Below, in pieces: positions 1 to 6,053 of a stretch of DNA of 9,587 bases. The DNA lies in the NCBI RefSeq assembly GCF_036662795.1, contig NZ_JBAFWZ010000048.1, forward strand, positions 1 to 9,587, written 5' to 3'. Each line of letters begins with the position of its first letter. Position 1 is the stretch's first letter. Under the pieces are notes generated by a model, which saw nothing but the letters and a program-made list of their open reading frames with translations, had not been told where the DNA came from and ran no database searches. The stretch is from Lysinibacillus_B sp036662795 (lineage in GTDB: Bacteria > Bacillota > Bacilli > Bacillales_A > Planococcaceae). Position numbers and translations under genes: made by a program.

Positions 1-307
1 ATGCCTTTATGTATTTCGTAATAAAATGATTAAAGGATTCGTCATCTGTCTGTGGATATTGGATGGCGAAAGGTGCAATTTCGTCGTTAGACATATCCGA
101 AATAATACGAATGCCTGGGAAAGCAGAATTTGCTTCTGTTACATTGGATAGAATCTCAGCTTGATCGGCTGAAGCTTCGTTGTTTTGGAACTTAAACTTA
201 CCGTCAAGAATGGTGAAAAAAAAGATTGCCCCAGTTAGAGATAAAATAATTGAGATTAGGAAGATATCAACCCAAGGTCCGCGTCTTTTTTTACGTAGGT
301 TTTCCAT
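1..307 (-). CDS. Membrane-anchored extracytoplasmic protein, N-terminal part (possible PdaC-like polysaccharide deacetylase)
   Basis: This is the first 102 codons of a leftward gene that runs off the left edge. Translation of the minus strand from the ATG at 307-305 gives a short basic head (ENLRKKRRG), one hydrophobic segment at about residues 13-34, and then a polar, probably extracytoplasmic region. That is the layout of a signal anchor with the positive side in the cytoplasm. The end of the visible part, with IQYPQT followed by a stretch like FNHFITKYI, resembles the N-terminal extracellular domain that precedes the catalytic domain in Bacillus and Listeria peptidoglycan deacetylases of the PdaC/PgdA type. 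This is a memory-based resemblance and no catalytic motif is in the window. The start is supported by an AGAAAGGGG Shine-Dalgarno sequence about 10 bases upstream. The gene is divergent from the ThrE-like operon. That a protein with this membrane topology exists is fairly sure; its function is a guess. Confidence 0.7.
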   Translation of the reverse strand, partial: MENLRKKRRGPWVDIFLISIILSLTGAIFFFTILDGKFKFQNNEASADQAEILSNVTEANSAFPGIRIISDMSNDEIAPFAIQYPQTDDESFNHFITKYIKA

Positions 308-371
308 GCTGTTTGCGCCCCTTTCTGTGGTAAAATACATGTGGAAAAAAGAAAAACGTCGTAAAAATTTG

Positions 372-395
372 AGTCGTTACTTCATAGTACGGACT
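372..395. promoter_or_regulatory. Imperfect inverted repeat between divergent genes, possible operator
   Basis: The arms AGTCGTTACT (372-381) and AGTACGGACT (386-395) match at 8 of 10 positions as an inverted repeat, around a TCAT spacer. The dyad lies in the 110-base divergent region, just upstream of the AAAGGAGG ribosome binding site at 401-408 of the exporter operon. It could bind a regulator or fold in the leader mRNA; the two central mismatches make a strong RNA hairpin doubtful. I see no promoter in this region good enough to annotate. Confidence 0.3.
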
Positions 396-417
396 AATCG
401 AAAGGAGGTTCCCGAAA

Positions 418-1170
418 ATGACAAAAAATGATCAAAATAATGAGATAGCAATTGACTGCTTTTTGCTTGCTGGTCGCATAATGATGGAAAGTGGTGCCGA
501 AACGTATCGAGTTGAGGATACAATGCTCCGGATGGCACGTTCGCAAAATTTGGAGGACGCGCAAAGCTATGTAACACCGACCGGAATCATTTTTTCATTG
601 GGGAGAACACAACCTACAAGAATAACGTCGATTTCAACAAGAATAACGGACTTACATCGAATTACACTAGTAAATAATGTATCTCGCAAACTTACTTCTC
701 ACATCATAACACTAGAAGAAGCGTATGACGAGTTAAAAAAGATACAACGAACGAACTATTTTTTACCAATAATCATCCAAGTATTGGCAGCATCGTTGGC
801 TAGTAGCTGCTTTTTAGTTATGTTTAATGGATTGTGGTCAGATATTCCTGTAGCCTTTGTTGCCGGAGGGACGGGATTGTATGTAGTTACAGTTATTCAT
901 GCTATGACACGGGTGAAGTTTTTCTCTGAATTTTTAGCTGCGCTAGTCGTTGGCACAATTGCCTTCTTCGCTGTGCAAGCTAATCTTGGAACCGAATTAG
1001 ATAAAATTATCATTGGCTCTGTCATGCCACTTGTACCAGGCTTACTTATTACAAATGCAGTCCGTGATATGATGGCCGGGCATTTTACAGCAGGAATGGC
1101 AAAGGGGGCGGAAGCGTTCTTAACCGCGTTTGCTATTGGATCGGGCATTGCGCTCGTATTATCGTTTTAA
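418..1170 (+). CDS. ThrE/YjjP-family threonine/serine exporter subunit, large half
   Basis: This 250-residue protein is the N-terminal half of a ThrE-type exporter. It has a cytoplasmic domain (about residues 1-112) with the family's conserved patch ESGAETYRVEDTM (24-36), then five predicted membrane segments at roughly 115-137, 143-161, 168-188, 196-213 and 226-249. PLVPG (204-208), followed by TNAVRDMM, lies in the fourth segment and is the signature loop of this family. ThrE of Corynebacterium exports threonine and serine as one long protein. In Enterobacteria and Firmicutes it is split into YjjP-like and YjjB-like subunits, and E. coli YjjPB has been linked to succinate export, so the substrate here is not certain. 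The start has an excellent AAAGGAGG site (401-408) 9 bases upstream. The next gene begins 12 bases after the stop and has its own GGAGG site at 1171-1175, so the two form an operon. Length is normal for a stand-alone YjjP-like subunit. Confidence 0.9.
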   Translation: MTKNDQNNEIAIDCFLLAGRIMMESGAETYRVEDTMLRMARSQNLEDAQSYVTPTGIIFSLGRTQPTRITSISTRITDLHRITLVNNVSRKLTSHIITLEEAYDELKKIQRTNYFLPIIIQVLAASLASSCFLVMFNGLWSDIPVAFVAGGTGLYVVTVIHAMTRVKFFSEFLAALVVGTIAFFAVQANLGTELDKIIIGSVMPLVPGLLITNAVRDMMAGHFTAGMAKGAEAFLTAFAIGSGIALVLSF

Positions 1171-1182
1171 GGAGGGCGCAGG

Positions 1183-1671
1183 ATGGATCTTTTAATTCAA
1201 GTAAGCCTTAGTTTTATTGCTACTGCCTGCTTCGGTGTTGTGTTTAATGCACCTACGAGGGCAATTCCTGCATGTGGACTTGTCGGCTCTGTAGGGTGGA
1301 CGATTTACTTTTTGTTATCTCAGTCTGGCATAGATGAGGTGCAAGCCTCTTTTATCGGGGCATTTGTCGTTGCGATTGTCGCGCATTTATTTGCTCGTAA
1401 ATTCCGTATGCCGATGATTGTTTTTAGTGTTTCAGGTATTATTCCGCTTGTACCGGGAGGCATTGCTTACAATACGATGCGCAATATTGTGGAACTCGAT
1501 TATATAACAGGGATGGGGAATGGAATACGTGCCTTTATGATTTCCGGTGCTATTGCGATGGGTCTTGTATTTGCAGAAGTTATTATTCAGCTACTGTTTC
1601 GTCTGATGCGGAAAGGGTTAACGTCAATTCAGTCCTATATTAAGGTGAAAAAGCCAAGGAAAATAAAATGA
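1183..1671 (+). CDS. ThrE/YjjB-family threonine/serine exporter subunit, small half
   Basis: This 162-residue, almost entirely hydrophobic protein corresponds to the C-terminal half of ThrE (DUF3815/YjjB type). Five membrane segments are visible at about 4-23, 28-48, 54-72, 78-95 and 114-139, followed by a basic cytoplasmic tail (KVKKPRKIK). It repeats the PLVPG motif of its partner (residues 88-92), here followed by GIAYNTMRNIVELDY, which supports a common origin of the two halves. It very likely assembles with the upstream YjjP-like subunit into one exporter of threonine, serine or a small organic acid. The GGAGG site at 1171-1175, 7 bases before the ATG, supports the start. Its TGA stop lies inside the stem of the terminator that ends the operon. 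Identification as this family is firm; the substrate is inferred. Confidence 0.88.
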   Translation: MDLLIQVSLSFIATACFGVVFNAPTRAIPACGLVGSVGWTIYFLLSQSGIDEVQASFIGAFVVAIVAHLFARKFRMPMIVFSVSGIIPLVPGGIAYNTMRNIVELDYITGMGNGIRAFMISGAIAMGLVFAEVIIQLLFRLMRKGLTSIQSYIKVKKPRKIK

Positions 1672-1707
1672 GATGGGTCCCCAATGCGGGAACACCATCT
1701 CATTTTT
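1665..1707. terminator. Rho-independent terminator, likely bidirectional, between convergent genes
   Basis: The arm AAAATGAGATGG (1665-1676) pairs perfectly with CCATCTCATTTT (1695-1706). The stem continues inward with GT/AC and CCC/GGG around the loop CAATGC, interrupted by single-base bulges at A1694 and A1691. A-rich sequence on the left and T-rich sequence on the right give a U-tract in both directions. It therefore fits as the end of both the exporter operon (+) and the GGDEF-EAL gene (-). The stop codon of the + gene is inside the stem, and the stop of the - gene is 2 bases beyond it. Confidence 0.85.
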
Positions 1708-1708
1708 A

Positions 1709-3721
1709 TTAGAATTGCTCATATTGCTTGCGTATTTGCTCCGGCGATACAGCTTTACTAATATAGTATCCTTGTATACTGTCACAGCCATAGCTTTCAA
1801 GAAGCTCTTTTTGCTGCTCTTCCTCAACACCCTCTGCAAGAACCGTTAAATTCATCGATTTGCCAAACTGAACCATACCATGAATTAAGCGCTGTGTTTT
1901 TTCAGATTTCAGTAAAGAGGCTATAAATGTTTGGTCGATTTTTAAAATTTCAATTGGTAATAGCTGCATATATCGGAATGAAGCATAGCCAGTTCCGAAA
2001 TCATCTAGTACAAATACGATTCCTTCACTTTCAAGCTGGCGCATTTGCTTAATAATCGAAGTTTCAGCTTCTGCCTCAAGTGCAAATTTTTCTGTAATCT
2101 CGATTTGGAGTAGATTTGCTGGGCAGCCTGTTCTTTCAAGTGTTTCTAGGATTGATTTTGCCATATTTTTATCGCGGAACTCACGAACAGATGAGTTAAT
2201 GCTCACCTTTAAGTTGATGCCTGCATTTTTCCATTGAAGTGCCTGCATACAAGCCTTTTCTAGCATAAAGGAGCCGATATTATGAATTAAGCCGGTTTCC
2301 TCTGCAATTGGAATGAGTTCATCTGGTGTAACAACACCGATTTCCTCATCCTCCCAACGTACAAGCGCCTCAACTGCTGTCATTTTGCCGGTTGTTAAAT
2401 CAAGCTGTGGCTGGTAAAGTACCTTTAAGTTTTTTTGGTCTAGTGCTAATAGTAAACGCTTTTCAACAAGTGATTTACGATTGATCGCTTTATGTGTCGA
2501 TTTTGATAAGGCAACAACATGACCACCACCAGCATCACGTACACTAGCGATTGTAGCAAGGGATGCCTTCATCAGTTGTGAGAAGGATGATTGATCCTCT
2601 GGCGATCGAGTGATTCCACCGCTAATTGATAATGGGACAGCCGTGTTGTTATTGTAAATAGGATGCTGCTGTAAGTAGCTTAAGAATCCTTGAATAAACC
2701 ACTCAGATAATGGTGTAATCACAACAAATTCATTTTCGTTAATTCTTGCCATTGTGCTGTCCTGGAAGTACATTTTCATACGCTTTGTAAATTCGATAAT
2801 TAAATTACTCTCTAATGTAGCGGCATGTAGCTCCTTTAAAGTGTAAAATTTATCAATACTTAAATAAACGAACGAAAAATGACGCTCTTCCTCAATCATT
2901 TCCGTAATAACCTTTTCTAAGCGATGGACGTTCATTAGTCCCGTTTCAGTATCGATATAAGCTATTTTTTCAAGCTGTAGCTGAACCATTTTATCTTTTG
3001 TAATGTCTTTTTCAATTAACATATAGCGACGGTTATCTACTGTATCCCCTACAGTTGGGATAGCCGTTAAGTGCACCCAATAGGATTGTCCATTTTTTGT
3101 AGCCTTCTCGACTTCTCCTTGCCAAATGTTTCCGTTTTGAAGAGTTTTCCAAATTGCTTGAGCGATTTTAGTGCTTTCATCATTCTCAGGGAATAGCTTC
3201 CAAAATGTTTTTCCTAACACACGTTTTGGCGTCCATTGACTTGTCTTTAAAAAAGGCTGGTTACAATGAATGATAAAGCCTTCGTTATCAATCGTTACCA
3301 TCATAAATGAAGATTGTATTCCATTGCGAAGGTCGATTAGCTCTTGTTGGCTACTGTCAATGGCGTTCATTATTTCGAGCGGTGTACACATCACAAAGAT
3401 GGCGGGTTCACCTTGATAAGAACAACGTTTTGTTAGAACCGAAATACTAACTAAGCTTTCGTCTCTTGTTAATAGTTGAATGTTGCTTAATTGGGTAGGT
3501 TTTGTGCTTTCTAGTAAGCTCATCCAAACATCATTAGGAACAAGAGAAAATAAACTGTTCTTTATTGTAGTATTTTCAAAATCGTCAGCCTTGTAACCAA
3601 AATAATGCTCGCTCCAATCACTCCACTTTAACATATCACCGCTGTGATCCATGATAAAGGAAGGGAATGGCGTCTGGTCCAATAATTCATTATTCAGTTG
3701 ATAGGTTTGTAGTGGGCTCAT
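1709..3721 (-). CDS. PAS-PAS-GGDEF(degenerate)-EAL cyclic-di-GMP phosphodiesterase
   Basis: This is a 670-residue soluble signalling protein with no membrane segment or signal peptide. In order it has a PAS domain (about 12-115), a second PAS with PAC tail (about 130-245), a GGDEF-like domain (about 252-405) and an EAL domain (about 418-668). The GGDEF signature is replaced by NENEF (328-332), so diguanylate cyclase activity is not expected; such domains often act as regulatory modules. The EAL domain looks active: EALVRW (E451), N509, EITE (E541 and E544), DDFGTGYAS (D573, D574), K594 in LKIDQTF, AEGVE (E630, E633) and Q650 in QGYY are all present. It should hydrolyse c-di-GMP to pGpG under control of a signal sensed by the PAS domains, favouring motility over a sessile state. 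The signal is unknown and no PAS cofactor residue is obvious. The start has an AGGAG site at 3733-3737. The gene appears monocistronic. Confidence 0.92.
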   Translation of the reverse strand: MSPLQTYQLNNELLDQTPFPSFIMDHSGDMLKWSDWSEHYFGYKADDFENTTIKNSLFSLVPNDVWMSLLESTKPTQLSNIQLLTRDESLVSISVLTKRCSYQGEPAIFVMCTPLEIMNAIDSSQQELIDLRNGIQSSFMMVTIDNEGFIIHCNQPFLKTSQWTPKRVLGKTFWKLFPENDESTKIAQAIWKTLQNGNIWQGEVEKATKNGQSYWVHLTAIPTVGDTVDNRRYMLIEKDITKDKMVQLQLEKIAYIDTETGLMNVHRLEKVITEMIEEERHFSFVYLSIDKFYTLKELHAATLESNLIIEFTKRMKMYFQDSTMARINENEFVVITPLSEWFIQGFLSYLQQHPIYNNNTAVPLSISGGITRSPEDQSSFSQLMKASLATIASVRDAGGGHVVALSKSTHKAINRKSLVEKRLLLALDQKNLKVLYQPQLDLTTGKMTAVEALVRWEDEEIGVVTPDELIPIAEETGLIHNIGSFMLEKACMQALQWKNAGINLKVSINSSVREFRDKNMAKSILETLERTGCPANLLQIEITEKFALEAEAETSIIKQMRQLESEGIVFVLDDFGTGYASFRYMQLLPIEILKIDQTFIASLLKSEKTQRLIHGMVQFGKSMNLTVLAEGVEEEQQKELLESYGCDSIQGYYISKAVSPEQIRKQYEQF

Positions 3722-3759
3722 CTATTCTATATCTCCTTACTCCGTATATATATACTAGT

Positions 3760-3788
3760 ATTATAGAGAATTTAAGTCATATAGTCAT
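3760..3788 (-). promoter_or_regulatory. Sigma-A-type promoter of the GGDEF-EAL gene
   Basis: Read on the minus strand there is a perfect TATAAT -10 box (3765-3760) and an ATGACT -35 box (3788-3783, four of six to consensus) with the ideal 17-base spacing. Transcription would start near 3753, giving a leader of about 30 bases that holds the AGGAG site. The perfect 10-base palindrome ATACTAGTAT (3752-3761) overlaps the end of the -10 box and the predicted start point, a natural place for a repressor. Confidence 0.6.
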
Positions 3789-4246
3789 TAGTAAGCTTAT
3801 GTTATTTTTTTACTATTCTATAATCTTAGGGACTTTAAACTCTTTTTTTGGGAACTCATATCGATAATTTTGATAAAAATTAATAAAATTATAATTTCCA
3901 AGTGTTGTAATAAGGTTAGTGAAGTGCCTCTTTTAAATTTATTACTAACTAAATTATAGGATTCTAGTCTTATATAAATATATGACAATATTATCATTAA
4001 ATATTACATAGTATCAGTATTGATTAATAATATTGTTCTATTTTCCGTGGCGCTAATATTGTTAAGAATACCATGACTTATTATCTAGTGGGAACAATTT
4101 TGTTTGTTATTTGAGTGAATTTAGTTATTTCGAACGTACTTTTGTACATAAAATCGTCTTTTTTTAACTTATTATAGTGACTAGCACTCGATTTACAGGA
4201 AGGAGTATGGCGTTTTGAACAGATAAGAGATAATGCACGCGTTACT

Positions 4247-4275
4247 TTTAAAAAAGCTGAAAAATATGCCATAAT
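4247..4275 (+). promoter_or_regulatory. Possible weak promoter for yfiB-yfiC
   Basis: TTTAAA (4247-4252) and CATAAT (4270-4275) are 17 bases apart, matching the -35 and -10 consensus at four and five of six positions. Transcription would start about 45 bases before the yfiB GTG. In such AT-rich DNA a match of this quality can be accidental. Confidence 0.27.
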
Positions 4276-4314
4276 AAATGCAGTGTATAGAAATTCGAGA
4301 GTCGAAGTAGTTGT

Positions 4315-4320
4315 AAGGGG
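4315..4320 (+). promoter_or_regulatory. Ribosome binding site deciding the GTG start of yfiB
   Basis: AAGGGG lies 8 bases before the GTG at 4329. No in-frame ATG with a comparable site lies nearby, and the protein from this GTG starts MKTVFSYVKPYKW, matching the usual N-terminus of this half-transporter family. Confidence 0.7.
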
Positions 4321-4328
4321 TTGTTTTT

Positions 4329-6053
4329 GTGAAAACGGTATTTTCTTATGTAAAACCGTATAAATGGCCAGCGTTGATTGCGTTATTATTAATGCTAGTT
4401 GAGCTATTTGTTGAATTAGTCCAGCCGTTAATTATGGCCAAAATCATTGATGAGGGTATCCTCCAGCAGGATGGTACGACAATTTGGCAATGGGGTCTCG
4501 TGATGTTTGCGTTAGGCTTGCTTGCTTTAGTATCAGGTATTACAAACTCATATTTTAGCTCGCATGCAGCGCAAAGCTTTGCGTTTGATCTACGTAATGC
4601 ATTGTTTCAAAAAATCCAGTCGTTTACGATGGCGACTTATTTGAAATTTCCTACATCGGGCTTGATTACAAGGTTAACGAGTGATATTACACAGGTGCAG
4701 AACGTGTTGTTTATGAGTTTACGTATTATGCTTCGGGCTCCACTTGCAGTAATCGGTAGTATTGCTATGGCGTTTTTTGTGAATGCGAAAATGGCGGCCT
4801 TTTTAGTAATTGGTACGCCATTCTTACTTCTGTTTCTAGCGATTATGGTAAGTAAAGGGGTCAAATACTTTAGCCTAGTACAGTTTCGTTTGGACCGCGT
4901 AAATCGCGTGCTGCAGGAAGGCTTACAGGCAATTCGTCTAGTAAAGGCGTATATGCGGGGTACGTATGAAGGTAGTCGTTTCGAAAGGGTAGCGTCTAAT
5001 TTACAGCTTGATACGATGAAGGCACTTCGGGTGATGGAGCTTATTATGCCGGTATTGCTGCTGGTGATGAATGTGAGCCTACTCGGTGTATTATGGTTTG
5101 GCGCTGTAGAAATTCGCTCAAATGAAGCGCAGGTTGGAGATTTAGTGGCTGTAGTCAATTATGCAATGCGTGTTTCTGGCGCATTTTCGATGTTTGCTTT
5201 CATTATTATCGCTTTTGCCCGTGCTAAGGCTTCCTCTGAACGGATGGAGGAAATTCTAGTTATCCAGGATGGACTTGAAAGAAGGGCAGGTACAGATGAG
5301 CCGCTTGATGAATCGAAGCTAGGCACAGTAGAGTTTCGAAATGTATCGTTCCATTATCCGAGTAGTGAGCGAGCGGTGTTGTCCAATGTATCGTTTACAG
5401 TGGAGCAGGGGCAGAAGCTCGCTATTATGGGGGCTACGGGAGCAGGGAAATCGACACTGCTTAGCTTAATTCCGCGTTTTTATGAGGCGATAGATGGCGA
5501 GGTCATCGTAAATGGGCGGAAGGTGCAAGCCTGGGATTTAGACGATTTACGTGAAATGATCGGCTTTGTGCCGCAGCAATCGATGCTATTTACCGGCTCG
5601 ATTTATGAAAATGTGAGCTGGGGTAAGCAGGACGCCGTGTTAGAGGAAGTGCAGGAGGCTGCCGGTCAGGCACAAATTCATAGTGCGGTAGAAAGCTTCC
5701 CTAACGCCTATGATACACGTGTCGGTCAAAAAGGCGTAAACTTATCCGGTGGGCAAAAGCAGCGGCTATCAATTGCTCGTGCGCTTGTTCGTAAATCACA
5801 AATTTTAATTTTAGATGATAGTACGTCAGCACTTGATGTGAAAACAGAAGCGGCTCTTTGGGATGCCCTAGAAAAGGAGCACGCGACGATGCTCGTGGTG
5901 ACACAGAAGGTACGAACCGCACAAGGGGCAGATGCTATCCTGTTACTAGATGATGGGCAAGTAGTTGGCTTTGGTAACCATGAGGAGCTCCTCGAAAAGA
6001 GTGAGCTTTACAAAAAAATTGCACATTCACAGCAGGAGGGGGTGTCCGGATGA
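4329..6053 (+). CDS. yfiB: Heterodimeric ABC exporter, degenerate-site subunit YfiB
   Basis: This is a 574-residue half-transporter with a six-helix membrane domain (about 1-310) and a C-terminal ATPase domain (about 334-570). Sequence and length closely resemble B. subtilis YfiB as I recall it (unrelated to E. coli YfiB). Walker A is GATGAGKST (368-376), the Q-loop is Q416 and the signature is a canonical LSGGQ (472-476). Walker B ILILDD ends in D497 where catalytic subunits have Glu, and the switch position in VTQKV is Q526 instead of His. These substitutions mark the non-hydrolysing site of heterodimeric exporters such as TM287/288, LmrCD and BmrCD. The protein must pair with YfiC, encoded directly downstream with a 4-base ATGA overlap, which gives translational coupling. 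The complex probably exports a lipophilic compound, drug or lipid; the substrate is not indicated. The start is a GTG with AAGGGG upstream. Confidence 0.93.
   Translation: MKTVFSYVKPYKWPALIALLLMLVELFVELVQPLIMAKIIDEGILQQDGTTIWQWGLVMFALGLLALVSGITNSYFSSHAAQSFAFDLRNALFQKIQSFTMATYLKFPTSGLITRLTSDITQVQNVLFMSLRIMLRAPLAVIGSIAMAFFVNAKMAAFLVIGTPFLLLFLAIMVSKGVKYFSLVQFRLDRVNRVLQEGLQAIRLVKAYMRGTYEGSRFERVASNLQLDTMKALRVMELIMPVLLLVMNVSLLGVLWFGAVEIRSNEAQVGDLVAVVNYAMRVSGAFSMFAFIIIAFARAKASSERMEEILVIQDGLERRAGTDEPLDESKLGTVEFRNVSFHYPSSERAVLSNVSFTVEQGQKLAIMGATGAGKSTLLSLIPRFYEAIDGEVIVNGRKVQAWDLDDLREMIGFVPQQSMLFTGSIYENVSWGKQDAVLEEVQEAAGQAQIHSAVESFPNAYDTRVGQKGVNLSGGQKQRLSIARALVRKSQILILDDSTSALDVKTEAALWDALEKEHATMLVVTQKVRTAQGADAILLLDDGQVVGFGNHEELLEKSELYKKIAHSQQEGVSG

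Larger units (their letters stand above)
3722..4328. other. Long AT-rich intergenic region with no clear gene
   Basis: The first 70 bases hold the promoter and ribosome binding site of the leftward GGDEF-EAL gene. From about 3790 to 4170 the sequence is very AT-rich and I find no convincing gene, tRNA or terminator on either strand. It contains a near-perfect dyad TGACAATATTATCA (3983-3996) and two copies of TAATATTGTT at 4028-4037 and 4054-4063. Short open frames here have low-complexity, AT-driven compositions. The last 150 bases hold an open + frame (see the entry at 4181) and the start signals of yfiB. Confidence 0.6.
4181..4363 (+). other. Unrecognised open frame upstream of yfiB, possible gene remnant
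   Basis: A + frame is open for 60 codons between the TGA at 4178-4180 and the TAA at 4361-4363. Its first 45 codons read like a real protein, with balanced charged and hydrophobic residues (for example VWRFEQIRDNARVTFKKAEK), unlike the low-complexity reading of the surrounding AT-rich DNA. There is no ATG in this frame and only one late GTG, so it is not a normal gene as it stands. Its 3' part overlaps the start of yfiB in another frame. It may be the tail of a decayed gene, or chance. I do not recognise a family. Confidence 0.25.

Noticed and set aside
369..397. TTGAGT and GACTAA, 17 bases apart, as a promoter for the exporter operon
   Set aside because: The -10 match is too poor and it would start transcription inside the ribosome binding site.
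180..431. 83-codon + strand open frame
   Set aside because: It lies mostly antisense to the leftward membrane-protein gene, has a Lys/Arg-rich low-complexity reading and no suitable ribosome binding site.
3667..3867. 66-codon + strand open frame covering the GGDEF-EAL promoter
   Set aside because: It begins inside the antisense of the GGDEF-EAL gene, and its Ile/Ser/Tyr-rich reading is what AT-rich DNA gives by chance.
3983..3996. TGACAATATTATCA as a metal-regulator (Fur/Zur/PerR-like) box
   Set aside because: It is too short, does not match those consensus boxes, and is far from any start codon.
4081..4272. 63-codon minus-strand open frame in the AT-rich gap
   Set aside because: Its composition does not look like a protein and it has no ribosome binding site. 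The overlapping + frame looks better.
4637..5158. 173-codon minus-strand open frame within yfiB
   Set aside because: It is the antisense shadow of the membrane domain of yfiB, which is a firm match to its family.
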